Assembly: GCA_036489445.1 (NCBI GenBank)
Contig: DASXFV010000059.1
Coordinates: forward strand, 1-55,165
Source of the DNA: DAIDKA01 sp036489445
GTDB taxonomy: Bacteria > Pseudomonadota > Gammaproteobacteria > Steroidobacterales > Steroidobacteraceae
Length of the DNA stretch: 55,165 nucleotides
Direction of reading: 5' to 3'
Part shown: in pieces, positions 16,547 through 25,189 of the stretch
Numbering within the stretch: position 1 is the first letter of the stretch
How the letters are laid out: each line of letters opens with the position of its first letter
Translations under genes and position numbers: made by a program
The notes under the pieces: generated by a model
Database searches by the model: none
What the model was told of the DNA's origin: nothing
What the model saw: only the letters and a program-made list of their open reading frames with translations

Positions 16547-17617
16547 TCAGAAGGGCCCGCCGGGTGCCCCGTGCAGCCGCGCATGAATCTCCGCGACAAT
16601 GGACAGGGCGATCGACTCGGGCGCCCGGCCACCGATATTCAGTCCGATGGGCGAACGCAGGCGGCCGCTGAGGCCTGCTGCCTCGCTCCCCAGGTCTGCC
16701 AGCAGCTTCTCGCGCCGATTGGCGGGCCCCAAGAGGCCCATATAGGGAATGGGGGAGGCCGCCAAGGTCCGCAGATAGGCCAGATCGGACGGCAGGTGAT
16801 GACTCATGACCACCGCGGCATCGTAGCGCTTCAGGTCCAGCGCCTCACTCAGTGCCTCCGGACGGCCCAACAGCACCTGCTCGGCCTGCGGGAAGCGAGC
16901 CGCCTGGGCGTAAGCGGGCCGATGATCGTACACCGTGATGCGCCAGGCCAGGCGGCCGGCGAAGTCCACCAGCGGCAGCGCATCCGGGCCACCTCCCAAC
17001 AACAGCAGCCGCGGTGGCAGGGCCAGCGGGATCGCCAGCACCCACAGCGCCTCGGAACTGCCACCCAAGGTGCTCGGCTGGCCGCTGGCCAGGGTCCGGG
17101 CCAGCAGTCCCTGGATGCTCCCGTGGAGCGGTCCCGGCGCCGTCTGGCCGCCCATTGCACCGTCTGTGAGGATGAGGCTGCCGGGTGGCAGGGCACTGTC
17201 CGCCGATGCAATCACCACCGCGGCGGCCTGCCGTTCATGGCGCTGGTGGCCGCCGCTGAACAGGGCCAGCGGCTGCCAGGCATTCTCGGGACCCACGCGC
17301 AGCAGCAGGATCTGCATCAGTCCTTCGCAGCCCACGCCCAGGCCCCACAGCAGATCATCGCTGCCCCGCGTGTCGTAGGTGACCAGCTTTGCGTTGCCGC
17401 CTGCCATGACCTGCAGCGCATGCTCATGCAGGTCCGATTCCAGGCAGCCGCCCGACAGCAAGCCGGCGTAATCGCCATTGGCTGCGATCAGCATCAGCGC
17501 ACCGGGTTTGCGGTAGGTGGAGCCTTTGGTATGCACCACAATGGCCAGCGCCACCGCGCGACCGGCATGACGCTCACGCTCGTAGAGCGGCAACAGCGGG
17601 GCGACAAGTGACTCCAT
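16547..17617 (-). CDS. xdhC: XdhC/CoxI-family molybdoenzyme maturation protein
   Basis: A 356-residue XdhC/CoxI protein. The N-terminal XdhC domain has VVHTKGSTYRKPGALMLI and the cysteine-containing LLSGGCLESDLHEHAL; the C-terminal half has a Rossmann fold with LLLGGGPDALPLVDFAG and the ending IGLNIGGRAPESIALSIVAE. XdhC proteins bind molybdenum cofactor and help sulfurate and insert it into xanthine dehydrogenase-like enzymes. No dehydrogenase subunit is encoded nearby, so its client is elsewhere in the genome. It is divergent from thrA with 89 bp between them. Confidence 0.9.
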   Translation of the reverse strand: MESLVAPLLPLYERERHAGRAVALAIVVHTKGSTYRKPGALMLIAANGDYAGLLSGGCLESDLHEHALQVMAGGNAKLVTYDTRGSDDLLWGLGVGCEGLMQILLLRVGPENAWQPLALFSGGHQRHERQAAAVVIASADSALPPGSLILTDGAMGGQTAPGPLHGSIQGLLARTLASGQPSTLGGSSEALWVLAIPLALPPRLLLLGGGPDALPLVDFAGRLAWRITVYDHRPAYAQAARFPQAEQVLLGRPEALSEALDLKRYDAAVVMSHHLPSDLAYLRTLAASPIPYMGLLGPANRREKLLADLGSEAAGLSGRLRSPIGLNIGGRAPESIALSIVAEIHARLHGAPGGPF

Positions 17618-17650
17618 CTGCTAATTATGCTTGAAGTTGCGCCGGTCCGA

Positions 17651-17680
17651 CCGCGTCAGTAGAGTCACGCGGCCTTTTTT
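17651..17680 (+). terminator. Hairpin plus T6 in front of thrA
   Basis: CCGCGT (17651-17656) pairs perfectly with ACGCGG (17667-17672) around a 10 nt loop; CC and six Ts follow at once (17675-17680). Read on the plus strand this is a short rho-independent terminator-like structure 26 bp before thrA. No plus-strand gene ends nearby, so a thr leader attenuator is a possible meaning. A tiny ORF at 17627-17662 runs into the stem but has no Thr or Ile codons, unlike enteric thrL. Confidence 0.45.
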
Positions 17681-17706
17681 GGCTTGTATCCGAAGCAGAT
17701 ACTCCG

Positions 17707-20259
17707 ATGAGTTCAAGCAGCACTGATTCCGCCTCTCTCCGGCCCAATTCCGGGGTTCATTCCCCGGGTCCGCATGCCCCGGCGGCCGACCGCTGGGTGG
17801 TGCACAAGTTCGGCGGTTCGAGCGTCGCGGATGCCGCCTGCTTCGAGCGCGTGGCCAACATCCTCGAGGCGCAGCCGCACCAGCGCCTGGGGGTAGTCCT
17901 GTCGGCCTGCCGTGGCGTGACGGATGCCCTGCTGCGGTTGGTGGTGCTGGCCGAACAGCAGGATGAGCGCTACCAGGTCGAGGTCCAGGCGCTGCGCGAA
18001 CGACACGCTGTCATCGCCCGAGCGCTCCTCCCGCCGCAAGGCGCGGCGCTGTACCAATCGTCAATGGACCGGGACTGCCACGACATCGAGGGCATCCTGC
18101 ATACCGTACAGCTGACCCGTTCGGCCGCTGACAATGTCCGTGATCTGATCGCAGGCTACGGCGAGATCTGGTCGACCCGGCTGTTCCACAAATACTTTGA
18201 AGCGCGCACCCGCCGTGCCGGCAAGTGCGTTTGGGTCGATGCGCGGCGCGTGGTGGTGGTGGAGTGGGGCTCGCTGGGGCCGGCCGTGCAATGGGCCGAG
18301 TCTCAGGAGCACATCGACCGCCTGGTCGGCCCCGATTTTGTGGGCACCTTGATCATCACCGGTTTTATCGCTGCGAACCGCAAGGGCGTGCAGACCACTC
18401 TGGGGCGCAACGGGAGCGACTTTTCCGGGTCAATCTTCGGCGCGCTGCTGGCGGCGGCGGAAATCCAGATCTGGACCGACGTGGACGGCGTCCTGTCGGC
18501 GGACCCGCGCCGGGTGCCGGATGCCAAGGTCATCGATTCACTCTCCTATAACGAGGCGATGGAACTGGCGTACTTCGGTGCCAAGGTCATCCACCCGCAG
18601 ACCATGGCGCCCGCGATTCGCCGCAAGATTCCTATCTGGATTCGCAATACCTTTGCGCCGGACAAGCCCGGCTCATTGATCTGCGCCGCACCGCAGTCGA
18701 CGCTGCCGGTCAAGGGCATTACCAGCATCGATGGTGTTGCGCTGGTGAATGTGGAGGGCGCCGGCATGATCGGTGTCCCCGGAACGGCGCACCGACTGTT
18801 TGGCGCGCTACGCGAGGAGGGGATCTCGGTCATCCTGATCTCCCAGGGCAGTTCCGAACACTCCATCTGCTGTGCCATACCGGCCGATCAGGCCGAGCGT
18901 GCGGCCCGTGTGGTGCGCGGCGCATTCGATCGTGAGCTCACTGAGGGTCAGATCCAACGCGTGGAGGTGGATTCAGGCCTCGCCATCCTTGCGGTGGTGG
19001 GGGATGGCATGGCGGGCATCCCTGGCGTGTCCGCCAAGGTCTTTGATGCGCTGGGTGGCTCGGCGGTCAACGTCCGGGCCATCGCCCAGGGCGCCAGCGA
19101 GCGCAATATCTCCGTGGTGATTGAATCCAAGGATGCCACCCGCGCCCTGCGGGCGGTGCACTCCAGCTTCTATCTGTCGCCCCACACGCTCTCGATCGGC
19201 GTCATCGGACCGGGGACCGTCGGCCGGGTGCTGCTCGACCAGCTCGCCTCGCAGAGCAGCCGGCTGCGTGAGCAGTTCCAGATTGATCTGCGGGTGCGCG
19301 GCATTCTGGCGTCCGAGCGCATGCTGCTGAGTGATTCGGGTGTGGATCTGGCCAATTGGAGCGCCGCCTTCAAGAGCAGTTCCACCGCAGCGGATCTCAC
19401 CCGCTTCGTCGAACATCTGAATGTGGATCACCTGCCGCACACGGTGCTCATCGACTGCACCGCCAGTGAAACGGTGGCGCGCAACTATCCGCAATGGCTG
19501 GCCAGCGGCATTCACGTGGTGACGCCCAACAAGAAGGCCAATAGTGCGCCGCTGGCGTTCTACCGCCAGGTGCGCGCCGCCGGTCGCAGCAGCGGTGCTC
19601 ATTACCTGTACGAGGCCACCGTGGGCGCGGGCCTGCCGATCATCCAGACGCTGCGCGACCTGCGCGAGACCGGAGATGAAATCGAGAGCATCGAGGGCAT
19701 CTTTTCCGGAACCCTGGCTTATCTGTTCAATGTGTATGACGGCACCGTCGCCTTCTCCGCGATTGTGCGGGATGCGAAGCAGCGCGGTTACACCGAGCCG
19801 GATCCGCGCGATGACCTCTCCGGCACGGATGTCGCGCGCAAGCTGATCATCCTCGGCCGGGAAATGGGACTGGCGCTGGAACTGGCCGATGTGCAGGTGG
19901 AGAGCCTGGTGCCCCCGGATCTGTCCGGTGCCTCGATCGAGGAGTTCATGAGCGGTCTGCCGCGGTTTGATGCCGGAATGAACGAGCGTCTCAAAGCGGC
20001 CCATGGGCGCGGCAAAGTGCTGCGCTATGTGGGACGGCTCACGTCCAAGGGCGAGGCGACCGTCGGTCTGGTCGAACTTGATCGGGGCCACGCCTTCGCC
20101 AACATGGCTCTGACGGATAATGTCGTGCGCTTTTCCACCGGCCGGTACAATGCCAACGCTCTGATCGTTCAGGGTCCCGGTGCAGGTCCCGAGGTGACAG
20201 CCGGCGGCGTGTTCGCCGATCTGTTGCGGCTGTCGGCCTATCTCGGAGCGCATATTTGA
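17707..20259 (+). CDS. thrA: Bifunctional aspartokinase I / homoserine dehydrogenase I
   Basis: An 850-residue fusion catalysing the first and third steps from aspartate to threonine. The aspartokinase domain starts with VVHKFGGSSVADAACFERVA (about residues 31-50) and has the kinase phrase TLGRNGSDFSGSIFGALLAA; a pair of ACT domains (about 345-490) would sense threonine; the homoserine dehydrogenase domain (about 495-850) has IGVIGPGTVGRVLLDQL and the catalytic region EATVGAGLPIIQTL. The first 28 residues are a Ser/Pro-rich extension absent in E. coli ThrA (820), and no Shine-Dalgarno is visible before ATG 17707, so the true start is uncertain, but no better one exists before the kinase domain. 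Confidence 0.95.
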   Translation: MSSSSTDSASLRPNSGVHSPGPHAPAADRWVVHKFGGSSVADAACFERVANILEAQPHQRLGVVLSACRGVTDALLRLVVLAEQQDERYQVEVQALRERHAVIARALLPPQGAALYQSSMDRDCHDIEGILHTVQLTRSAADNVRDLIAGYGEIWSTRLFHKYFEARTRRAGKCVWVDARRVVVVEWGSLGPAVQWAESQEHIDRLVGPDFVGTLIITGFIAANRKGVQTTLGRNGSDFSGSIFGALLAAAEIQIWTDVDGVLSADPRRVPDAKVIDSLSYNEAMELAYFGAKVIHPQTMAPAIRRKIPIWIRNTFAPDKPGSLICAAPQSTLPVKGITSIDGVALVNVEGAGMIGVPGTAHRLFGALREEGISVILISQGSSEHSICCAIPADQAERAARVVRGAFDRELTEGQIQRVEVDSGLAILAVVGDGMAGIPGVSAKVFDALGGSAVNVRAIAQGASERNISVVIESKDATRALRAVHSSFYLSPHTLSIGVIGPGTVGRVLLDQLASQSSRLREQFQIDLRVRGILASERMLLSDSGVDLANWSAAFKSSSTAADLTRFVEHLNVDHLPHTVLIDCTASETVARNYPQWLASGIHVVTPNKKANSAPLAFYRQVRAAGRSSGAHYLYEATVGAGLPIIQTLRDLRETGDEIESIEGIFSGTLAYLFNVYDGTVAFSAIVRDAKQRGYTEPDPRDDLSGTDVARKLIILGREMGLALELADVQVESLVPPDLSGASIEEFMSGLPRFDAGMNERLKAAHGRGKVLRYVGRLTSKGEATVGLVELDRGHAFANMALTDNVVRFSTGRYNANALIVQGPGAGPEVTAGGVFADLLRLSAYLGAHI

Positions 20260-21194
20260 ACCTTACGACTTCTGCGACGGCCTTCGCGCCTGCCTCGGCT
20301 GGTAATGTCGCCATCGGCTTTGACATTCTTGGCTTTGCCGTCGACGCACTGGGCGACAAGGTTTCGGTCACGCGCACCGCACAGCCCGGTCTGACCATTT
20401 CCAGCATCACCGGCACGACCGTGGAGCTGCCACGCGACCCGCAAGCCAATACGGCAGGCCGCGCGGTTCTCGCTCTGCAGCAGGCGCTGGATCTGCCGTT
20501 CGGGTTTGATATCCGCATCGAAAAGGGTATCCCGCTGGGTTCGGGCCTGGGGGGCTCGGCCGCCTCGGCGGTTGCGGCCGTGGTGGCCGCCAATGCGCTG
20601 GTGCCCGAGCCGTGCACGAAGTTGGAATTGCTGAAGTTCGCCATGCATGGTGAGGCGGTGGCGTCCGGTTCCATGCACGTGGACAACATCGCGCCGTCGC
20701 TCTTTGGTGGTCTGGTGCTCACGGTCGGCATCGACAATCCGCATGTGAAACAGATTCCGGTACCACGTGCCGTGCGCGCCGTCATGGTCCATCCGCATCT
20801 GTTTCTGTCCACCAAGGAGGCGCGCTCCATTCTGCGCGGCAGTGTGGCCATGTCGGATTTCGTCTGGCAGACCGCACACCTGGCGGGCTTCATCTCCGGT
20901 TGCTACACGGATGACATCGAACTCATCCGCGCCTCGCTCGAAGATGTCGTCATCGAGCCGCAGCGACAGACCCTGATCCCGGGCTTCCCCGATGTACGGC
21001 GCGCCGCCATGGCTGCGGGCGCCCTGGGTTGCTCCATCTCCGGGGCGGGCCCGACGGTGTTTGCCTGGGCCCTGGAACACCAGGCCGCGCAGGTTCTGAC
21101 CGCCATGCGGCGGGAATTCGGCCGCCACAACGTGCCCATCGATGAATGGATCATTGAGATCAATTCTCCGGGCGCCCGTGTCATTGGACCGTGA
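20256..21194 (+). CDS. thrB: Homoserine kinase
   Basis: A 312-residue GHMP kinase that phosphorylates homoserine. The ATP-binding signature is IPLGSGLGGSAASAVAAVVA (about residues 91-110); the N-terminus APASAGNVAIGFDILGFAVD and the C-terminal SGAGPTVFAWAL are both typical. Start is TTG 20256, overlapping the thrA stop (TTGA), with GGAG seven bases upstream; the 3' end overlaps thrC. Translational coupling across thrABC is likely. Confidence 0.95.
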   Translation: MNLTTSATAFAPASAGNVAIGFDILGFAVDALGDKVSVTRTAQPGLTISSITGTTVELPRDPQANTAGRAVLALQQALDLPFGFDIRIEKGIPLGSGLGGSAASAVAAVVAANALVPEPCTKLELLKFAMHGEAVASGSMHVDNIAPSLFGGLVLTVGIDNPHVKQIPVPRAVRAVMVHPHLFLSTKEARSILRGSVAMSDFVWQTAHLAGFISGCYTDDIELIRASLEDVVIEPQRQTLIPGFPDVRRAAMAAGALGCSISGAGPTVFAWALEHQAAQVLTAMRREFGRHNVPIDEWIIEINSPGARVIGP

Positions 21195-22555
21195 CCGCCA
21201 TGCTGTTCCAGAGCACACGCCAGACCACGGATCGTGGCGCCGCGTCAGCCGATTTCGCAGCTGCGCTGCTGAAGGGCCTGGCGCCTGATGGCGGACTGTT
21301 CGTGCCGCAGCAATGGCCGGTGCACCAGCCTGCGCAGTTGTGCGCGCAGATCGGGCTGCCGCCGACTCAATATCTGACACCGGAGGGCATGGCCCGCATC
21401 GGGGCGCTGTTGCTGCTGCCCCTGGTGCAGGGTAGTGAACTGGCCAAGCAGCTGCCCGCGATCACCGCCCAGGCTTTCAGCTTCCCCGCCCCGGTGGTGG
21501 AACTGCAGGCTGATGGCCGGCTCGGGGTCCTGGAGCTGTTCCACGGTCCGACGGCGGCATTCAAGGATTTCGGCGCGCGCTTCCTGGCTGCCTGCATGTC
21601 GCGGTTGCGCGTTCCGGGGCAGCGTCCGCTGAACATCCTGGTCGCCACCTCCGGTGATACCGGGGGAGCGGTGGCCGCCGCCTTCCACGGTGTGCCGGGT
21701 GTGGCAGTGTCGGTGCTGTTTCCCCGCGGCCTGGTCTCCCCGACTCAGGAGCACCAGCTCACCTGCTGGGGCGGCAATGTAAAAAGCTTCGCCGTGCGCG
21801 GCACGTTCGATGACTGCCAGCGCATGGTGAAAGCTGCATTCATGGACCCGGAACTGAACCAGCGCTACGAGCTGTCTTCGGCGAACAGCATCAACCTGGG
21901 GCGGCTGCTGCCACAGGCCGTGTACTACGCTGCCAGCAGCCTCAAGGGCTGGTCCGAGCACGGCGCAACGGTGTCCTTTGTGGTGCCCAGCGGTAACCTC
22001 GGCAATGCTGTGGCCGGTCTTTGGGCGCGTCGGCTGGGAATGCCCATTGGTGAATTCGTCCTGGCGCACAACGCCAATCGCACCGTGCCGGAATTGCTGG
22101 AGACCGGAAGGTTTCAACCCCGGCCGAGCATTGCCACCTTGGCCTCCGCCATGGATGTGGGCAATCCCAGCAACCTGGAGCGCTTATCCGCGCTGTTTCC
22201 GGATCTGGCGCAGTTGCGGGCAACGATTTCCGCGGATTCGGCGACTGACGAGCAGATCCGGGCGCGCATCCGCACCGGTTTCCAGGAGTTTGGTCAGATC
22301 TGGTGCCCGCACACGGCCACGGCAGCTGAAGTCTATGCGCGCCTGTCCCCGGAGCGACGCCGCGCGGGTCATTGGCTCCTGGTCGCCACGGCGCATCCGG
22401 CCAAGTTCCGCGAGATCGTCGAACCTTTGATCGGCCGTCATGTCCCGGTGCCGGACTCTCTCGCGCGGCTGTTTGAATTGCCCACGAAAGCCACGGAAAT
22501 CGCCGCGGACGTGGATGCCCTGCGCCAGGGATTGGCGCCGCAGCTAGAATATTAA
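21191..22555 (+). CDS. thrC: Threonine synthase
   Basis: A PLP enzyme of 454 residues that converts phosphohomoserine to threonine. The PLP lysine is in FHGPTAAFKDFGARF (about Lys119) and the glycine-rich phosphate cup in VATSGDTGGAVAAAFHG. The sequence follows the long bacterial/fungal ThrC class. GTG 21191 overlaps the thrB stop (GTGA); ATG 21200 three codons later is an alternative start. Third gene of thrABC; the next gene on this strand starts 25 bp after the stop. Confidence 0.95.
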   Translation: MTAMLFQSTRQTTDRGAASADFAAALLKGLAPDGGLFVPQQWPVHQPAQLCAQIGLPPTQYLTPEGMARIGALLLLPLVQGSELAKQLPAITAQAFSFPAPVVELQADGRLGVLELFHGPTAAFKDFGARFLAACMSRLRVPGQRPLNILVATSGDTGGAVAAAFHGVPGVAVSVLFPRGLVSPTQEHQLTCWGGNVKSFAVRGTFDDCQRMVKAAFMDPELNQRYELSSANSINLGRLLPQAVYYAASSLKGWSEHGATVSFVVPSGNLGNAVAGLWARRLGMPIGEFVLAHNANRTVPELLETGRFQPRPSIATLASAMDVGNPSNLERLSALFPDLAQLRATISADSATDEQIRARIRTGFQEFGQIWCPHTATAAEVYARLSPERRRAGHWLLVATAHPAKFREIVEPLIGRHVPVPDSLARLFELPTKATEIAADVDALRQGLAPQLEY

Positions 22556-22580
22556 CCGGGTTCGGACCTCAGGAGCGTTA

Positions 22581-23189
22581 GTGGATCTGCTGACCAATCT
22601 GCCGCCTCTCACCTGGGCCTTGGTTGCCGGCGCGGCGGCGGTGGGCTGGGGCCTGTCCTGGCTGTGGCGCTGGTACCGTCAGCGGCGCGCGCGGCGCGCC
22701 CTGGTCACGGCGGTGACGGCCGTGGGCTCTGATCACCTGGTTGATGTCCTGGTGCCCGATGGCATGGGCAGCTCCTACCACGTGGACTTTGTGTTGCGGA
22801 CGCCGCGGGGCGCTGTGGTGCTGGACCTGCGCGATGTGCGCGGCAATGTCTTTGGCGGGGATCAGATGAACGAATGGACCGTCATGGATGGACCGCATCG
22901 CTACACGTTTGTGAACCCGCAAAGTTCGCTGTATGACCGCATCGCTGCGGTCAAGGCGATTGCGGGGGAGATGCCGGTGGAGGGACGCATTGTCTTTACC
23001 CGCCGGGCGCGCTTTCCCAAGGGGTTGCCCAAGTGGACCCTGATGCTGGACTCCTTGCCGCGTGACTTTCCGCTGATCGAGGGAGGCGCGCCCGGTGCCG
23101 AGGATCCCTTTGACCAACCCTGGGCCAATATTCGCAAGGCCGTCAGACCCAGTCTGATGGCACAGGCCCGGCCCATCATCAGCTCCTGA
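22581..23189 (+). CDS. NERD-like membrane-anchored protein
   Basis: A 202-residue protein from GTG 22581, with AGGAG nicely placed upstream. One membrane segment at the N-terminus (about residues 8-30) is followed by an Arg-rich stretch and a domain that resembles the nuclease-related NERD domain: GSDHLVDVLVPD, then HVDFVLRTPRGAVVLDLRDVRGNVFG, and a later NPQSSLYDR. In NERD proteins the active-site strand reads like VIEVKN; here the corresponding strand reads VLDLRDV, so E and K are replaced by D and R. Function is unknown; nuclease activity is doubtful. It follows thrC closely but need not be functionally related, and overlaps the tatD 3' end by 11 bp. Confidence 0.75.
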   Translation: MDLLTNLPPLTWALVAGAAAVGWGLSWLWRWYRQRRARRALVTAVTAVGSDHLVDVLVPDGMGSSYHVDFVLRTPRGAVVLDLRDVRGNVFGGDQMNEWTVMDGPHRYTFVNPQSSLYDRIAAVKAIAGEMPVEGRIVFTRRARFPKGLPKWTLMLDSLPRDFPLIEGGAPGAEDPFDQPWANIRKAVRPSLMAQARPIISS

Positions 23190-24000
23190 GCGGCGGCAGC
23201 TTGAACAGCGCGCGGCTCGCCACTGTGGCCGTTGCACTCAGTTGTTCCAGGGTTTCCCCGCGCGCCTGTGCCACCACCCGGGCGATATGCGCCAGGTACA
23301 TGGGTTCATTACGGCGTGAGACGGGGCGCGGCTTCAGGTCGCGCGGTAGCAGGTAGGGGGCATCCGTTTCCAGATGCAGTGCCGCAGCGGGGATTTGCCG
23401 CAGCAGCGGCAGCAGATGCGCGCCGCGGCGTTCGTCGCAGACCCACCCGGTGATGCCGATCGCCAGGTCCTGTTCCAGGTACCGATACAGCTGTTCACCC
23501 GTGCCGGTGAAGCAATGGGCCACCCCGCCAACCAGGTCGCGGCGGTGCTCGCGCAGGATACTCAAGAAATCTTCATGAGCATCCCGCTCATGCAGGAAGA
23601 CGGGTTTGCCGACCCGGGCGGCGAGTTGCAGCTGCAGATGAAAGGCGCGCCGCTGCACATCCCGGGGTGAGAAATCCCGGAAATAGTCCAGGCCGCACTC
23701 GCCCACGGCAACGACTTCGGGCTGCCGGGCCAGGGTTTCCAGTTCTGCCAGCACATCGACGTTCAACTCGGCGGCGTGATGCGGATGCACCCCGGCGGTC
23801 GCAAACAGACGCTGCGGGTCGGCACGCGCGAGGGCGAGGGCCTGGCGGGTCCCGTCCGCACTGGCTCCCGTGACGATCATCTGCACGACGCCTGTCGCAC
23901 GGGCTCGGGCGAGGACGGATGCACGGTCTGCATCAAAGCTGTCATGACCGAGATTGAGGCCGATATCGATCAGGGTCGGCGCAGCATTGGATGGCGTCAT
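23179..24000 (-). CDS. tatD: TatD-family deoxyribonuclease
   Basis: A 273-residue metal-dependent hydrolase of the TatD family, a 3'-5' DNA exonuclease implicated in DNA repair and fragmentation. Seen motifs include the family signature AGVHPHHAAEL, VAVGECGLDYFRDFSP, HERDAHEDF, HCFTGTGEQL and ETDAPYLLPRDLKPRPVSRR, which together track E. coli TatD itself and not its paralogues YcfH or YjjV. The usual N-terminal metal-ligand motif DxHxH is DIGLNLG here, as in E. coli TatD (DIGVNL). Start ATG 24000; the open frame upstream lies in the divergent leader of the next gene. Confidence 0.92.
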   Translation of the reverse strand: MTPSNAAPTLIDIGLNLGHDSFDADRASVLARARATGVVQMIVTGASADGTRQALALARADPQRLFATAGVHPHHAAELNVDVLAELETLARQPEVVAVGECGLDYFRDFSPRDVQRRAFHLQLQLAARVGKPVFLHERDAHEDFLSILREHRRDLVGGVAHCFTGTGEQLYRYLEQDLAIGITGWVCDERRGAHLLPLLRQIPAAALHLETDAPYLLPRDLKPRPVSRRNEPMYLAHIARVVAQARGETLEQLSATATVASRALFKLPPLRS

Positions 24001-24056
24001 GGACTGAACACGGAGCGCGGGTCGCGCAAAGTGGCGATTCTGGCACAATGCGGTCC

Positions 24057-24857
24057 ATGCGATTGCTGAGGGCAGCTGTGGTGTTCAGCCTGGTGTCGGC
24101 GGGCGTGGCGCAGGCTGCTGCCACTGACACCGATTGGCGCGACGTTGAATCGCGTATTCAATACGCCTGGTATACGGAGGATGCGCGCGACCTCGCGGTG
24201 ATCGCGGATCAGGTGACTGATTTGCCACCCGCGCTGCCCCTGCGCAGTTACTACTTGGCACTCATTGAATTGCACGAGGCACAACTGGCCCTGAGGCGTG
24301 CCAGTGCCAGCGCATCTGCGGCGGCCGGCGCGACCGCTCCTGCCGCGGGTACCACCGCATTGGCAACTGTAGGGCAGGCGGCCGCGGCGTGTATCAGTTC
24401 TGCTGACGAGGCGTTGGCGGCACGACCGACAGACGCAGAGGTGCTGGCCCTGCAATCTGAGTGCATGGACTTACGCAGTCGTACGCGATCGCTGGATGTG
24501 CCCTTTGCACAAACGCGCAGCACTGCCCAGATGCAGCGCGCGCTGCATCTGGCACCCACCAATCCGCGGGTGCAGTTGCTGGCGGCCCAACTGGCGTATG
24601 CGGAGGCCAAGTCGACGCAGCAGCGCGCGCAGCTGCTGGCTACGTTCCAAGGTGCCGTGGATGCATTCGAGCTGGAACGCCAGGGGCTGGAGCGCGTGCC
24701 CGCCTGGGGCGGGGCCGAGGCCTGGCAGGGGCTGGCGCAGATTTACCTGGAACGGGGGGACGCTATTGCGGCCCGCTCGGCACTGGAGCACGCTTTGCTC
24801 TTGATGCCGGATTACGCCTCGGCACATCGTCTGCTCAACCACATTGTGAGGGGGTAG
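24057..24857 (+). CDS. Exported TPR-like protein of unknown function
   Basis: A 266-residue protein with a clear Sec signal peptide (hydrophobic stretch LLRAAVVFSLVSAGVAQA, cleavage probably after AQA). The mature part is helical, with an Ala-rich linker (about 88-110) and repeats of TPR character; the last third, GLAQIYLERGDAIAARSALE followed by HALLLMPDYASAHRLL, is a good TPR pair. Two or more cysteines may pair in the periplasm. Such proteins usually act as binding scaffolds; no specific role is known to me. ATG 24048 is an alternative start three codons upstream. It begins a plus-strand trio with the next two genes, the nearest only 4 bp away. Confidence 0.8.
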   Translation: MRLLRAAVVFSLVSAGVAQAAATDTDWRDVESRIQYAWYTEDARDLAVIADQVTDLPPALPLRSYYLALIELHEAQLALRRASASASAAAGATAPAAGTTALATVGQAAAACISSADEALAARPTDAEVLALQSECMDLRSRTRSLDVPFAQTRSTAQMQRALHLAPTNPRVQLLAAQLAYAEAKSTQQRAQLLATFQGAVDAFELERQGLERVPAWGGAEAWQGLAQIYLERGDAIAARSALEHALLLMPDYASAHRLLNHIVRG

Positions 24858-24861
24858 CCTC

Positions 24862-25173
24862 TTGGATATCGGTGGAGCCGAACCACCCACACAGGTACCG
24901 GCCGCAGCCCTGGGCCGGATGCCCATCGCCATCCGCGCGCTGTACATGCTGATATTCGCATTCACGTTCTGGATTCTGACTTGGATTCTGGCGCTGTCTG
25001 CGCTCGTGCAGCTGGTTCTGACGCTACTGGCCGGGCAACCCAATCCGGAACTTCTCGCATTTTCTAGGGGATTTTCTAGATATGTAACACAGATTATTGA
25101 ATTTCTTACTTTTTTGACCGATAAACCACCCTTTCCCTTTGCCGCATGGCCGGACCGCAGGGTGGTCCCATGA
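24862..25173 (+). CDS. DUF4389-type small membrane protein
   Basis: A 103-residue protein with one long hydrophobic segment (about residues 24-57, AIRALYMLIFAFTFWILTWI onwards) and the conserved tail of the DUF4389 family, seen here as RYVTQIIEFLTFLTDKPPFP. Family members are small inner membrane proteins of unknown function, sometimes next to lipase-like genes. The start is TTG 24862, 4 bp after the previous stop; ATG 24919 would cut the N-terminus by 19 residues. The middle of the gene (about 25055-25135) is strikingly AT-rich for this genome and contains the direct repeat TTTTCTAG-GGGA-TTTTCTAG. Confidence 0.7.
   Translation: MDIGGAEPPTQVPAAALGRMPIAIRALYMLIFAFTFWILTWILALSALVQLVLTLLAGQPNPELLAFSRGFSRYVTQIIEFLTFLTDKPPFPFAAWPDRRVVP
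25097..25125 (+). promoter_or_regulatory. Candidate promoter inside the DUF4389 gene
   Basis: TTGAAT (25097-25102), a 17 bp spacer and GATAAA (25120-25125) lie in the AT-rich patch, 65 bp before the next gene. This could give the downstream gene its own transcript. The boxes are imperfect, and the protein sequence encoded here is conserved, so this may be coincidence. Confidence 0.35.
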
Positions 25174-25189
25174 ACTTCAGGAGTGACCG

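Noticed and set aside
16370..17611. Plus-strand ORF (413 codons) opposite xdhC
   Set aside because: Gln/His/Arg-rich shadow; xdhC carries the conserved motifs.
17627..17662. thrL-like leader peptide before thrA
   Set aside because: Eleven codons with no Thr or Ile; it cannot sense threonine the way enteric thrL does.
18973..20253. Minus-strand ORF (426 codons) opposite thrA
   Set aside because: Antisense shadow of an unmistakable thrA.
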